DNA of 43,842 bases from Exiguobacterium sp. SL-9 (GTDB lineage Bacteria; Bacillota; Bacilli; Exiguobacteriales; Exiguobacteriaceae), in NCBI RefSeq assembly GCF_004336985.1, contig NZ_SJUO01000009.1, forward strand, positions 1 through 43,842, given 5' to 3'. Below are positions 10,448-18,679 of this stretch, piece by piece. How positions within the stretch are numbered: the first letter of the stretch is position 1; each line of letters starts with the position of its first letter. The position numbers and the translations under genes are program-made. Below the pieces are notes generated by a model. It was not told where the DNA came from. It searched no databases and saw only the letters and a list, made by a program, of their open reading frames with translations.

Positions 10448-12475
10448 TTAGCGTGATTCGTTGTTCGGGCGTTCCGTCGGTGTCGCTTCAGGCTTATCGC
10501 CTTCAGGGACAACATCCGGTTTCGCTTCTTGGACGACTCCAGGTTGATCGATGACTTGTCCGTGCTTGACGGCCGCCTCATCTTTTTTCGCTTCGTCGTT
10601 CGCATCGTCGTTCGATGGTTCAGACGGCTCTTCCGGTTCGTGCGGAAGATATTCGCGCGTCTTGATCAAGTGACGAATTTGTTTCGAATCAAGCGTCTCG
10701 ACTTCGAGCAACGTCTTCGCGACGAGCTCGAGATCGTCTTTACGATCCGTCAAGATTTGTTTCGCTTTCGCGTAACAACGGTTGATGATATCGCGAATCT
10801 CGAGGTCGATATCTTGCGCAATCGCATCCGAGTAGTTCTGTTCCGTTTGGAAGTCACGGCCGAGGAAGACTTGTCCACCATGGTTCGATCCAAGTTGGAG
10901 CGGTCCGAGCTTGTCGCTCATGCCGTAATCCATGACCATCTTCCGAGCGATACCAGTCGCGCGTTGGAAGTCATTGCTCGCTCCTGTTGACACTTCACCG
11001 AAGATGACGTCTTCCGCCACGCGGCCCCCGAGGAGACCAACGATTTTATCTTCAAGCTCAGGTTTCGTCATAAAGTAGCGATCTTCTTTCGGAAGCATGA
11101 CGACATATCCACCCGCGTTGCCGCGAGGAACAATCGTCACTTTATGCACTTCGTCTGCGTTCTCGAGTTCAATCCCGATAATCGTATGACCCGCCTCATG
11201 ATAGGCGACGATTTGGCGTTCTTTCTCCGAGATGACACGGCTCTTCTTAGAAGGACCGGCGATGACACGGTCGATCGCTTCCTCGACATCCACGACCGAG
11301 ACCGCTGAACGGTTAGACCGGGCTGCGACGAGCGCTGCTTCATTCAACAAGTTTTCAAGGTCAGCACCTGAGAATCCAGGCGTACGCTGCGCGATTGACT
11401 TCAAGTCGACTGTCGAATCGAGCGGTTTGTTGCGGGCATGGACTTTAAGGACTGCTTCACGGCCCTTCACATCTGGACGATCAACCGTGATTTGACGGTC
11501 AAATCGACCTGGACGAAGAAGGGCTGGGTCAAGAATGTCCGGACGGTTCGTCGCGGCAATCATGATAATCCCTTCATTGTCGCTAAATCCATCCATCTCA
11601 ACGAGAAGTTGGTTAAGCGTTTGTTCACGTTCGTCATGTCCGCCACCGAGACCGGCACCACGTTGACGTCCGACTGCATCGATTTCATCGATAAAGATGA
11701 TACACGGTGCGTTCTTTTTCGCATTCTCGAATAAGTCACGAACACGTGACGCCCCGACACCGACGAACATTTCGACGAAGTCAGAACCTGAGATTGAGAA
11801 GAACGGTACACCGGCTTCTCCCGCAGCTGCACGAGCGAGTAACGTTTTACCTGTTCCTGGAGGACCAACGAGCAAGACGCCTTTCGGAATCCGTGCTCCA
11901 AGTTTCGAGAACTTGCGAGGGTCTTTCAAGAATTCGACGACTTCGATGAGTTCTTGTTTCTCCTCATCGGCCCCGGCAACATCTTCGAACGTGACGCGAC
12001 GTTTTTCTTGATCGTAAAGTTTCGCCTTCGATTTCCCGAAGTTCATCACACGACCACCGCCACCGCCACCTTGGGCTTGGTTAAGCAAGAAGAAGAACAA
12101 GATAAAGATGATGATGAACGGTAAGATCGCGAATACGATGCTAAACCAGCTACCACTCGATTCTGCTTCTTCGACTTGAATGTCGGTATCCGCCCGAAGC
12201 AACGAGAGTACTTCGGCGTATTCGGCCTCGTTGGCCGGGATGTTCGTTTCAAAACGCTGATCTTCGTCTCCTGTAAGGTCACCTGTAATTGAAATAGCTC
12301 CCGGGATTTCCTGTACGGTTGCCGTTTCAATTCGATCATCCTCCACATATTCCAAGAACTTCGAATAAGAGAGCGTTTCGCTCTGGCTATTCGGGTTTTG
12401 TAAATATTGAAGGAACAAGATCAAGGCCAGGAAAATCACACCGAACACTAAGGTGTTTTTCACTGCACGATTCAT
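10448..12475 (-). CDS. ftsH: ATP-dependent membrane zinc metalloprotease FtsH
   Basis: FtsH is a hexameric membrane AAA+ protease that degrades misfolded membrane and regulatory proteins. In the 675-residue form, TM1 is about residues 7-26, an extracytoplasmic domain follows, TM2 is about 110-132, Walker A GPPGTGKT is 204-211, Walker B IIFIDEID 259-266, and the zinc site HEAGH 426-430. I chose ATG 12475 because AGGAGG lies six bases upstream and MNRAVKNTL matches B. subtilis; the frame is open to 12514. The last ~60 residues are an acidic, Pro/Glu/Asp/Lys-rich tail of low complexity. It follows tilS and hpt as in Bacillus. Confidence 0.98.
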   Translation of the reverse strand: MNRAVKNTLVFGVIFLALILFLQYLQNPNSQSETLSYSKFLEYVEDDRIETATVQEIPGAISITGDLTGDEDQRFETNIPANEAEYAEVLSLLRADTDIQVEEAESSGSWFSIVFAILPFIIIFILFFFLLNQAQGGGGGGRVMNFGKSKAKLYDQEKRRVTFEDVAGADEEKQELIEVVEFLKDPRKFSKLGARIPKGVLLVGPPGTGKTLLARAAAGEAGVPFFSISGSDFVEMFVGVGASRVRDLFENAKKNAPCIIFIDEIDAVGRQRGAGLGGGHDEREQTLNQLLVEMDGFSDNEGIIMIAATNRPDILDPALLRPGRFDRQITVDRPDVKGREAVLKVHARNKPLDSTVDLKSIAQRTPGFSGADLENLLNEAALVAARSNRSAVSVVDVEEAIDRVIAGPSKKSRVISEKERQIVAYHEAGHTIIGIELENADEVHKVTIVPRGNAGGYVVMLPKEDRYFMTKPELEDKIVGLLGGRVAEDVIFGEVSTGASNDFQRATGIARKMVMDYGMSDKLGPLQLGSNHGGQVFLGRDFQTEQNYSDAIAQDIDLEIRDIINRCYAKAKQILTDRKDDLELVAKTLLEVETLDSKQIRHLIKTREYLPHEPEEPSEPSNDDANDEAKKDEAAVKHGQVIDQPGVVQEAKPDVVPEGDKPEATPTERPNNESR

Positions 12476-12580
12476 TCTCTGCCTCCTATTCCGAGAAACG
12501 ATGTTCTCGCCCATTCAGTATATGTGTATACTTTGGGTATTTCTTTTATCTTAACACGTCACATTTTCAAAAGAAAAACG

Positions 12581-13126
12581 TTAGCCCCCGTAAACACTCG
12601 GCTTGAGCACACCGACGTACGGAAGGTTACGATATTTCTCTTCGTAATCAAGACCGTAGCCGACGACAAATTCGTGTGGAATCACGAAACCGCTATAATC
12701 AGCCGACAATCCGTTCTTGCGGCCCGTCGGTTTGTCAAGAAGCGTCACGATTTTAACCGATTTAGCTTTGCGGTACTTGAGAAGATCAACGAGATAGCCG
12801 AGTGTGAGTCCACTATCAATGATATCTTCTACAATCAAGATGTCGCGTCCTTCTACAGATGTATTTAAATCTTTCTCAATTTTGACTTCACCAGTCGATG
12901 ATGTTCCGCCGTGGTACGTCGACACGTCCATGAAATCCATTTCTAAATGAATGTCCATCTCTTTGACGAGGTCCGACATGAATGGCATCGCACCTTTTAA
13001 CACACAGACGAGGAGTGGGAACTCTTCTTTATATTCTTCGCTAAGGGTTGCAGCGAGTTCTTTCACTTTACCTTGAATCTCTTCGTTTGAAATCAGTACT
13101 TTCTCCATATCGTTCATTAATGACAT
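12581..13126 (-). CDS. hpt: Hypoxanthine-guanine phosphoribosyltransferase
   Basis: HPRT salvages hypoxanthine and guanine to IMP and GMP using PRPP. The 181-residue protein has the PRPP loop [12 protein letters not shown] (residues 99-110), the flexible-loop SSTGEVKI block, and a C-terminal [20 protein letters not shown] purine pocket typical of bacterial HPRT. I chose ATG 13126 because AGGAGG lies eight bases upstream; the longer frame to 13186 overlaps tilS. Conserved order is tilS-hpt-ftsH; in B. subtilis HprT and TilS jointly activate ftsH, a link known there but not testable here. Confidence 0.96.
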   Translation of the reverse strand: MSLMNDMEKVLISNEEIQGKVKELAATLSEEYKEEFPLLVCVLKGAMPFMSDLVKEMDIHLEMDFMDVSTYHGGTSSTGEVKIEKDLNTSVEGRDILIVEDIIDSGLTLGYLVDLLKYRKAKSVKIVTLLDKPTGRKNGLSADYSGFVIPHEFVVGYGLDYEEKYRNLPYVGVLKPSVYGG

Positions 13127-13161
13127 CTTAAAATCCTCCTCTTTCTTATCCGACACAATCA

Positions 13162-14391
13162 TCATTTTACCATTAATCGTGGGCACATCGCACCCGACTT
13201 ATCCGGAAAATCGGAAACTCTTACTCCTACTATAGCGATAACCTGTCCGGTTGCGTCAACTATCAACGGGACAAAAGGTCGTTTTTCTCGCGGAATCTTC
13301 GCGTCAATGAAGATACGAGAAACTTTTTTCGTCCCGATGGACAGTTTCATCACATCTCCAGCCTCGACAGAACGAATCACTAATGGTAACTCGACCGCCT
13401 CGAGCGGGATGCCCTGCGCCTCTTCAACGACCTCGAGTGAAAACCGACTTGTACCGAACGTCACATGCGCGGGGAACGCCGTCACCACTCGTTCATCCGG
13501 GGATGGCATCGGCCGACCGGTCGCCTGTAACGATAAGACTCCGTCGTGTTTCCGCAGTCGCCACGGACCTTCTAAATCGACATGCACTGAACCTCGCGAG
13601 CTCGCAAAAAGTCGTTCCATCGCTTCTCCTACTTCTACCCCATATCGAGTACAAAGTAATCGCCCTACGACGTATCGCTCGAGCCGATCCAAACTGATTA
13701 TGTCCTCTAGTTTCACATGAAACGCTTTCATCTCAAAATGAACCGAGGTCTCCATCCACACCTTCATGCGTTGGTAACGTTCACCCCACAGGTCGCGCTG
13801 ACGTCGGGCCGTTTCGCTCACGACGTGAACAAGATCCGGTTGTGCCATGAGGAGTTGCGGGACGAACTGATGGCGCAACTTGTTTCGTAAGTAATCCACT
13901 TCGGCATTGCTCGCATCTTCTCGCCATTCGAGTCGATGTCGGGTGGCATAAGCAATCAGTTCTCGTTTCGGTTCCGATAAGAGTGGGCGGACGAGTTCTC
14001 CTCCGGCAAACGGGCGGCGCTCCGGAATTCCTGTCACTTCGACGACGTTACGTTGAAGTTGGATGAGAACCGTCTCGAGTTGATCGTCTGCATGATGGGC
14101 CGTCATCAGTTGTGTATAACCGAATTCCTGCATAACTTGTTCAAAGAACGCATATCGTGCCGTCCGGTAACTCGCCTGTGACCCACCATCCGGAAAAGTG
14201 AGTCGCTTACCATGAAACGGGACGCCGTAAGAAGCAGCCAGACGTTGTACGAAACCATACTCTTCATCCGACTCGAGACGCAATCCGTGATGGACGTGGG
14301 CCACCCCGATCTCAAGACCGCTTTGAACAGCACGGTCTAACAAGACGACCGAATCGACTCCACCTGACACCGCAATCAATACTTTCGCCAT
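13162..14391 (-). CDS. tilS: tRNA(Ile)-lysidine synthetase
   Basis: TilS attaches lysine to C34 of tRNA-Ile(CAU), changing its codon from AUG to AUA and its identity from Met to Ile. The 409-residue protein has the PP-loop SGGVDS at residues 9-14, then VHHGLR and [11 protein letters not shown], a linker and a C-terminal TilS domain. It is shorter than the ~470 residues I recall for B. subtilis, the difference being mainly in the C-terminal half. AAGGAGG seven bases upstream supports ATG 14391; the frame runs through the tRNA genes to 14568 by chance. The upstream tRNA terminator leaves no visible room for a promoter, so it may depend on read-through. Confidence 0.94.
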   Translation of the reverse strand: MAKVLIAVSGGVDSVVLLDRAVQSGLEIGVAHVHHGLRLESDEEYGFVQRLAASYGVPFHGKRLTFPDGGSQASYRTARYAFFEQVMQEFGYTQLMTAHHADDQLETVLIQLQRNVVEVTGIPERRPFAGGELVRPLLSEPKRELIAYATRHRLEWREDASNAEVDYLRNKLRHQFVPQLLMAQPDLVHVVSETARRQRDLWGERYQRMKVWMETSVHFEMKAFHVKLEDIISLDRLERYVVGRLLCTRYGVEVGEAMERLFASSRGSVHVDLEGPWRLRKHDGVLSLQATGRPMPSPDERVVTAFPAHVTFGTSRFSLEVVEEAQGIPLEAVELPLVIRSVEAGDVMKLSIGTKKVSRIFIDAKIPREKRPFVPLIVDATGQVIAIVGVRVSDFPDKSGAMCPRLMVK

Positions 14392-14412
14392 CCGTCGCCC
14401 TCCTTGATATAA

Positions 14413-14447
14413 CAAAAGAAGCCATCTCAAGTGAGATGGCTTCTTTT
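14413..14447. terminator. Terminator after the tRNA-Met/tRNA-Glu pair
   Basis: A 15-bp perfect stem (AAAAGAAGCCATCTC with GAGATGGCTTCTTTT, loop AAGT) lies between tRNA-Glu and tilS. On the minus strand the 3' arm ends in a T-rich run. It looks able to work in both directions. Confidence 0.85.
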
Positions 14448-14459
14448 CGCTTAGGTAAG

Positions 14460-14531
14460 TGACCCGTACGGGATTCGAACCCGTGTTACCGCCGTGAAAG
14501 GGCGGTGTCTTAACCGCTTGACCAACGGGCC
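14460..14531 (-). tRNA. tRNA-Glu (anticodon TTC)
   Basis: Minus-strand cloverleaf of 72 nt beginning GGCCCGTTGG with the anticodon loop CTTTCAC between CCGCC and GGCGG, and a GGTTCGAATCC T-arm. The acceptor stem pairs GGCCCGT with ACGGGTC. The 3' CCA is not encoded: the next bases are CTT. It lies nine bases after tRNA-Met in a shared transcript. Confidence 0.97.
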
Positions 14532-14540
14532 TAAATAAAA

Positions 14541-14617
14541 TGGTAGCGGCGGAGGGAGTCGAACCCACGACCTCACGGGTATGAACCGTACGCTCTAGCC
14601 AGCTGAGCTACACCGCC
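14541..14617 (-). tRNA. tRNA-Met (anticodon CAT), elongator type
   Basis: Minus-strand cloverleaf of 77 nt beginning GGCGGTGTAGCTCAGC with the anticodon loop TTCATAC, T-arm GGTTCGACTCC and an encoded CCA at 14541-14543. The first acceptor pair G-C and the sequence match the Bacillus elongator tRNA-Met upstream of tRNA-Glu at this locus. A CAT anticodon alone could also mean tRNA-Ile2, the TilS substrate, but the body resembles the Met type. Confidence 0.92.
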
Positions 14618-14648
14618 ATGTTATTGTTGTGTCCTAAGCACATTTTCT

Positions 14649-14677
14649 ATAATAACCAGTACCCACGTCAGTGTCAA
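14649..14677 (-). promoter_or_regulatory. tRNA operon promoter
   Basis: On the minus strand, TTGACA (14672-14677), a 17-bp spacer and TATTAT (14649-14654), with a long A/T-rich run upstream. It has the same hexamers as rRNA promoter P2, as expected for a strong stable-RNA promoter, and lies 32 bases before tRNA-Met. Confidence 0.85.
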
Positions 14678-14701
14678 TTCTTTTTTAAAAGTTTTTTTTA
14701 G

Positions 14702-14746
14702 AAAAAAATCGTGTACAGTGGCTTCTTATCCACTATACACGATTTT
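14702..14746 (-). terminator. Terminator of the YhgE/Pip-family gene
   Basis: A 15-bp stem with one G-U pair (AATCGTGTATAGTGG with CCACTGTACACGATT, minus strand) ends in TTTTTTTC. It follows the stop codon of the gene at 14761-17163. Confidence 0.88.
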
Positions 14747-14760
14747 CAGTTCGTTGTGCA

Positions 14761-17163
14761 TCAAGCTTCTGACGTCGTCAGCCGATATTTTTTCTTCCAA
14801 GCGATGTGGAAATATCCCCATAACAAGAAGAAACAAGCGGCCGATACGAACGACAGATACAAAATGGCTTGTTGCAAGTAACTCCAGCCATCCGCTGACA
14901 AAATCTCTTTATAACCTGCAACTGTATACGTCATCGGTAACCAGGCGTTGAACGGCTGCAACGCACTTGGAATGAGTTCGAGCGGGAATGTCCCGGCCGA
15001 AGTCGTCAGTTGCAGAATCAATAAGACAATGGCGACGAAACGACCTGGATTTCCGAGCGTCGTGACAAGCAGTTGCACGATCAACAAGAAAGTGATGCTC
15101 ACGAGCCAACTGAATCCAAAGAACTGAAGGGGTGCCTCGACTTCAAGTCCGAGCAGCATGACCATCGCCACATCCAAGACGAGCGCTTGAATCAAGCCGA
15201 CCACGAGCAACACACCTGATTTCGAGACGAGCCACGACAGGCTGCGCTTCGGTTTACCAGCTGGATCGTATAACGGGTAAACGATCGATAACAAGAGCGC
15301 CCCGACGAATAGACCGAGCGACATGAAGTATGGTGCAAAGCCGGTTCCATAGTTTGGAACAGGGTGGATGGATTCATTCACAATCGTGACCGGCCCCGCC
15401 ATCATGTCGACGTTGTCTTCTCGAATGTCAATCGACGCGGCCGCGGCGCCTTCTGCAAGCGCGTCCCGTAACTCACTGTTGCCAGATTCTAAATCTGACA
15501 GTCCATTCGCGAGTTGAGTGCTTCCGGATTGTAGGTCTTTGCCCCCATCCGCCAAGCGTGAGGCTCCGTCCGCAAGCGTACTCGTTCCGTCGCCCGCGCT
15601 TTTCGCGCCGTCTGCGAGTTTTGAACTTCCTTCAGATAAAGCCCCCGTCGCTTCCGTCAGACGGTTACTACCCGTCGCAAGTTCTGACGTCCCGACTTTC
15701 AACTCACCAACGCCCGCACTTATCTGACTGCTTGCAGTAGCCAACTCTTTCGAGCTCGTAGCGGCCGTTTGAGCCCCTTGATCTACTTGGGTCGATCCTT
15801 CAGCCAACGCTTGTGCTCCGTTTGCCAATTCGATTTGTCCTTCCTGCAACGTCGCGAGTCCCGAGGCGAGCTCGCTCGCACCTGCCTCGGCTTGTGTCAA
15901 CCCGTCACCGAGTGCGACTTGTCCTTCTTTCACGCGTGTTGCTCCCGCTGCCAGTTCATCGAATCCGGCTGCGGTTGCCGTTTGACCTTCCGTCAATTGC
16001 GCCACGATTGCTTGTAGCATTTCCGGTGGCGCCGATTGCCCAGACTCGGCGAGTGCCGATAGCTGCGTGATCAACTCGTCTTGGCTGGTCAACATCTTTG
16101 TTTTCATTTGACCGATTCCATTCACGAGTTGCGTCTCACCTGCAACCAGGCCGGCGTTGCCTTCTTTCGCCGACGTCATCGCCGCCGCTAATTCGTTCGA
16201 ACCCGCGCTTAATTGAGCACTGCCATCCTTTGAACGAACAATTCCGGCTGCGAGCTCTTGTGCCCCTTGATTGAGGGATGCAGTACCACTCTGCAATTCT
16301 TCCAACTTCGATGCGAACGTGCTCGTCCCTTCGACAAGCTGACTCGTCCCATCTTGGAGCGCAGAGGCCCCGTCATTCACTTGACGTGCCCCATCCGCCA
16401 AGGCGGCACTGCCGTCATATACTTGCTGGCTCCCATTCGCCAACTCGGCCGTCCCAGACTCAAGTTGTGCGACACCTTCGTTTAACTGACTAGCCCCGTC
16501 AGCCAATTCACGTTGCTTCGAAGCGAGTAACGCCGTTCCATCGGCCAGTTCGGTCGCCCCGTTCTCAGCCGTCTTCGAGCCGTCCGCGAGCTTCGCGGCC
16601 CCGGCTGCGGCGTCATCGAGCCCCGAGGCGGCGTCTTGAATCCCGTCACGCATTGCACTGACGTACTGTTTGGCGACTTCGGTTGATAGTTCGCCTTTCA
16701 CTTGTTCCATCGCCGAACCACCGATTTGAGCTGCTAAAAAGTTATATGATTCGTTAGCGATATACTTCAGTTCGAGCTTCTCCGGCTTGTCATCGAGTGC
16801 AGTCGTCGCTTTTTCCGAGAAATCCGCTGGAATCTCAATCGCCATGTAATAGTCATGGTCGTCTAATCCGGACGTCGCCTCTTGTTTTGTCGTCTCGACA
16901 AATTCGAACGCATCAGATGTCTTTAATTTCTCCACGAGCTCGTCACCGACAGCAAGCTGCTCCCCGTCGAACGTCGCCCCACGGTCCTCGTTCACGATTG
17001 CCACCGGCAAGTCTTCCATTTGTCCATACGGATCCCAAAACGCCCATAAAAACATCCCCGCATACATAAGCGGCACGAGCGCGACCGCAAGAATCGGAAT
17101 CCACACGCGTGGATCTTTCCCGATACTTCGCCATTCTGCTGTCCACAGTTTCCATCCATTCAT
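14761..17163 (-). CDS. YhgE/Pip-family membrane protein with xxxLxxG heptad repeats
   Basis: This is an 800-residue membrane protein of the YhgE / phage-infection-protein (Pip) family, related to ABC-2 permeases and to the type VII secretion component EsaA/YueB. An N-terminal membrane segment (about 21-44) is followed by a large predicted extracellular region. From about residue 190 to 610 it consists of runs of seven-residue xLxxGxx units (LADGASQ, LNEGVAQ, LESGTAE), interrupted near the middle by a Pro/Met/Gln-rich stretch. About five hydrophobic segments close the C-terminus. Its substrate is unknown; relatives serve as phage receptors. ATG 17163 has AGGTGA upstream; a GTG at 17175 is the alternative. 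It has its own promoter and terminator. In B. subtilis no such gene lies here. Confidence 0.9.
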   Translation of the reverse strand: MNGWKLWTAEWRSIGKDPRVWIPILAVALVPLMYAGMFLWAFWDPYGQMEDLPVAIVNEDRGATFDGEQLAVGDELVEKLKTSDAFEFVETTKQEATSGLDDHDYYMAIEIPADFSEKATTALDDKPEKLELKYIANESYNFLAAQIGGSAMEQVKGELSTEVAKQYVSAMRDGIQDAASGLDDAAAGAAKLADGSKTAENGATELADGTALLASKQRELADGASQLNEGVAQLESGTAELANGSQQVYDGSAALADGARQVNDGASALQDGTSQLVEGTSTFASKLEELQSGTASLNQGAQELAAGIVRSKDGSAQLSAGSNELAAAMTSAKEGNAGLVAGETQLVNGIGQMKTKMLTSQDELITQLSALAESGQSAPPEMLQAIVAQLTEGQTATAAGFDELAAGATRVKEGQVALGDGLTQAEAGASELASGLATLQEGQIELANGAQALAEGSTQVDQGAQTAATSSKELATASSQISAGVGELKVGTSELATGSNRLTEATGALSEGSSKLADGAKSAGDGTSTLADGASRLADGGKDLQSGSTQLANGLSDLESGNSELRDALAEGAAAASIDIREDNVDMMAGPVTIVNESIHPVPNYGTGFAPYFMSLGLFVGALLLSIVYPLYDPAGKPKRSLSWLVSKSGVLLVVGLIQALVLDVAMVMLLGLEVEAPLQFFGFSWLVSITFLLIVQLLVTTLGNPGRFVAIVLLILQLTTSAGTFPLELIPSALQPFNAWLPMTYTVAGYKEILSADGWSYLQQAILYLSFVSAACFFLLWGYFHIAWKKKYRLTTSEA

Positions 17164-17214
17164 TTCAACTCTCACCTTTCACTTATAAAACATAACTATT
17201 TTTTCATGTTCCTT

Positions 17215-17243
17215 ATTTTGCTCGCTTCCTTTCAAAAATGCAA
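17215..17243 (-). promoter_or_regulatory. Promoter of the YhgE/Pip-family gene
   Basis: On the minus strand, TTGCAT (17238-17243), a 17-bp spacer and CAAAAT (17215-17220), about 50 bases before the start codon. Just upstream, 17253-17267 reads GTTATTTTTTATAAC on the plus strand, with perfect GTTAT/ATAAC arms, a possible operator in very A/T-rich DNA. Confidence 0.5.
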
Positions 17244-17282
17244 CCCTTTTTAGTTATTTTTTATAACAAAAAAATAAACGAC

Positions 17283-17314
17283 AAAAAAACCACAGACTTT
17301 GAAAGTCTGTGGTT
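17283..17314. terminator. yabR terminator
   Basis: A 13-bp perfect stem (AACCACAGACTTT with AAAGTCTGTGGTT) is followed on the minus strand by a seven-T run. It lies about 60 bases beyond the yabR stop and marks the end of the mfd-to-yabR cluster. Confidence 0.9.
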
Positions 17315-17374
17315 CGTCGTCTTCCTGATGAAGAACGTCTATCGTACGAGTAGAAGCTGATGGTTTACGAAGGG

Positions 17375-17911
17375 TTACCCGCGCTTGGCTCCACGTCCAC
17401 CACGTTTTGAGTCAGTTTGACGTTTTAACGTCGTCAAGCGCTCGTCGCTGTCTTTCAAGAACTTGCTCATCAACGTGTCGAACGTTTCTGGTTCACGGCG
17501 TACTTCACGACGTCCGCCGCCACCACCACGTGGACCGCCACCGCGTGGGCCACCACCGCGTGGGCCACCTTGTCCTGGACCACCTGGGCGTGGGCCGCCT
17601 TGACCCGGTCCGCCCGGGCGTGGGCCACGAGAGAAACGCTCGCCGGCTGGGCGCTCTGGACGTTCACTGACAGGACGATCGACGGCCTTTTTGATAGACA
17701 ACCCGATTTTGCCATCATTTTCGACGTTTAAGATTTTGACCGTCACTTCTTGACCGACCGTTAGAACCTCATTGATGTCTTTGACGTAAGAATCTGCCAC
17801 TTCACTGATGTGCACCAAACCCGTTTTGCCATTTGGAAGCTCTACGAACGCTCCGAAATGCGTAATCCCTGTAACCTTACCTTGTACCTTGCTTCCTACT
17901 TCAATTGACAT
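17375..17911 (-). CDS. yabR: S1-domain RNA-binding protein YabR with Gly/Arg/Pro-rich insert
   Basis: The first ~75 residues form an S1 OB-fold (VGSKVQGKVTGITHFGAFVELPNGKTGLVHISEVA), as in polynucleotide phosphorylase and ribosomal protein S1, so RNA binding is likely; YabR has been linked to ribosomes in Bacillales. The C-terminal tail (FLKDSDERLTTLKRQ, then SKRGGRGAKRG) is conserved in YabR. Between them lies a low-complexity stretch with two GPRPGGPGQG copies and three GPRGGG copies, making this 178 residues against about 128 that I recall for B. subtilis. ATG 17911 has AAAGGAG 11 bases upstream; the frame is open to 17986. It follows divIC by 75 bases. Confidence 0.92.
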   Translation of the reverse strand: MSIEVGSKVQGKVTGITHFGAFVELPNGKTGLVHISEVADSYVKDINEVLTVGQEVTVKILNVENDGKIGLSIKKAVDRPVSERPERPAGERFSRGPRPGGPGQGGPRPGGPGQGGPRGGGPRGGGPRGGGGGRREVRREPETFDTLMSKFLKDSDERLTTLKRQTDSKRGGRGAKRG

Positions 17912-17986
17912 AAAATAATGTACTCCTTTTTTTGATTGATTCCCTACAATTATACGAGTCGATTCGCCAACGGTCAACGAACCCAC

Positions 17987-18361
17987 TTATTCCTCTGGTG
18001 AGAAGTAAAAAATAATCTCGCCATCTTTCGAGAACAACAGCTCGTTGCGCGCTAGATTGGCGATGTATTCTTCGTCTTGTAAACGCTCGACCTGCTCTTT
18101 TAATTCCGATTGCTCGTCCTTCGTTTCCCGAAGTTCGACTTGCGCTTCATTTTGTTTCCGTTCCTGTTCGGACACATATCCGACTTTTGAGAAGTAACTC
18201 TGACCGATGAAGACAATCATCAACAAAAAGAGAAGCGAGGCTGCAGCCAGGCGGCGTCGAAGATGGATACGTTGCCGGCTCTTTTCTTTTTCCAGCTGTT
18301 CTCTTCGTTCATCAAGAGCCCGAATCCGCTGTTTGCGTTCCATCGGGTTACGTCCATTCAT
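17987..18361 (-). CDS. divIC: Cell division protein DivIC (FtsB family)
   Basis: DivIC is a bitopic septum protein that works with FtsL and DivIB. The 124-residue product has a basic cytoplasmic head (Arg/Lys-rich, about 1-37), one membrane segment (about 38-56, LAAASLLFLLMIVFIGQSYF), an extracellular coiled coil (about 65-100, EQERKQNEAQVELRETKDEQ) and a short C-terminal domain with EYIANLARNELLFSKDGEII typical of the family. The ribosome-binding region GGAGGAAGGTGA precedes the ATG. In Bacillus, yabP and yabQ lie between rqcP and divIC; here that gap is 45 bases. Confidence 0.94.
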   Translation of the reverse strand: MNGRNPMERKQRIRALDERREQLEKEKSRQRIHLRRRLAAASLLFLLMIVFIGQSYFSKVGYVSEQERKQNEAQVELRETKDEQSELKEQVERLQDEEYIANLARNELLFSKDGEIIFYFSPEE

Positions 18362-18406
18362 CGAATCACCTTCCTCCTGTCCTGTTACGTCCAGTATACC
18401 TTTTTT

Positions 18407-18679
18407 TTACGCTTCCGTACCACTGTTCACCTTTTCTTCTTTGAGCAAGCGGTACATTTCTTTCGCGTCCTCTTTGCGGGCATGCTCGGCAATCGAGTCG
18501 ATGACGACCGTGACGAGCTTGTTCCCAAATCGAATTTGCAACTCGTCACCGACTTTGACGTCCGTGCTCGCTTTCGCCACTTGTCCGTTCAATTGAATCC
18601 GGCCTTGGTCGGCGACTTCTTTCGCCAACGTACGCCGTTTAATCAAACGGGATACTTTCAAAAACTTGTCTAGTCTCAT
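18407..18679 (-). CDS. rqcP: RqcP (YabO/Hsp15-like) S4-domain ribosome quality control factor
   Basis: The 90-residue protein is almost entirely one S4 RNA-binding domain (MRLDKFLKVSRLIKRRTLAK, then GRIQLNGQVAKASTDVKVGD). In B. subtilis RqcP binds stalled 50S subunits with RqcH and drives alanine tailing of nascent chains. It is the Hsp15/HslR type by size. The ATG overlaps the yabN stop by 4 nt (ATGA), with AAGGGA upstream. Confidence 0.93.
   Translation of the reverse strand: MRLDKFLKVSRLIKRRTLAKEVADQGRIQLNGQVAKASTDVKVGDELQIRFGNKLVTVVIDSIAEHARKEDAKEMYRLLKEEKVNSGTEA

Noticed and set aside
14392-14568. N-terminal extension of tilS through the tRNA genes
   Set aside because: The frame happens to be open across tRNA-Glu and part of tRNA-Met, but ATG 14391 has a strong ribosome-binding site and starts the PP-loop domain directly.
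14541-14617. tRNA-Ile2 (CAU, lysidine-modified) instead of tRNA-Met
   Set aside because: Tempting because tilS follows, but the body and the neighbouring tRNA-Glu match the Bacillus elongator tRNA-Met locus.
14761-17163. Recently acquired mobile element carrying the YhgE/Pip gene
   Set aside because: No transposase, integrase, target-site duplication or att-like repeat of the tRNA ends was seen, and base and codon use look like the neighbours.
17515-17640. CRISPR-like or transposon repeats in yabR
   Set aside because: The repeats are in frame, degenerate, and encode Gly/Arg/Pro units inside a gene with a conserved tail; there are no spacers.
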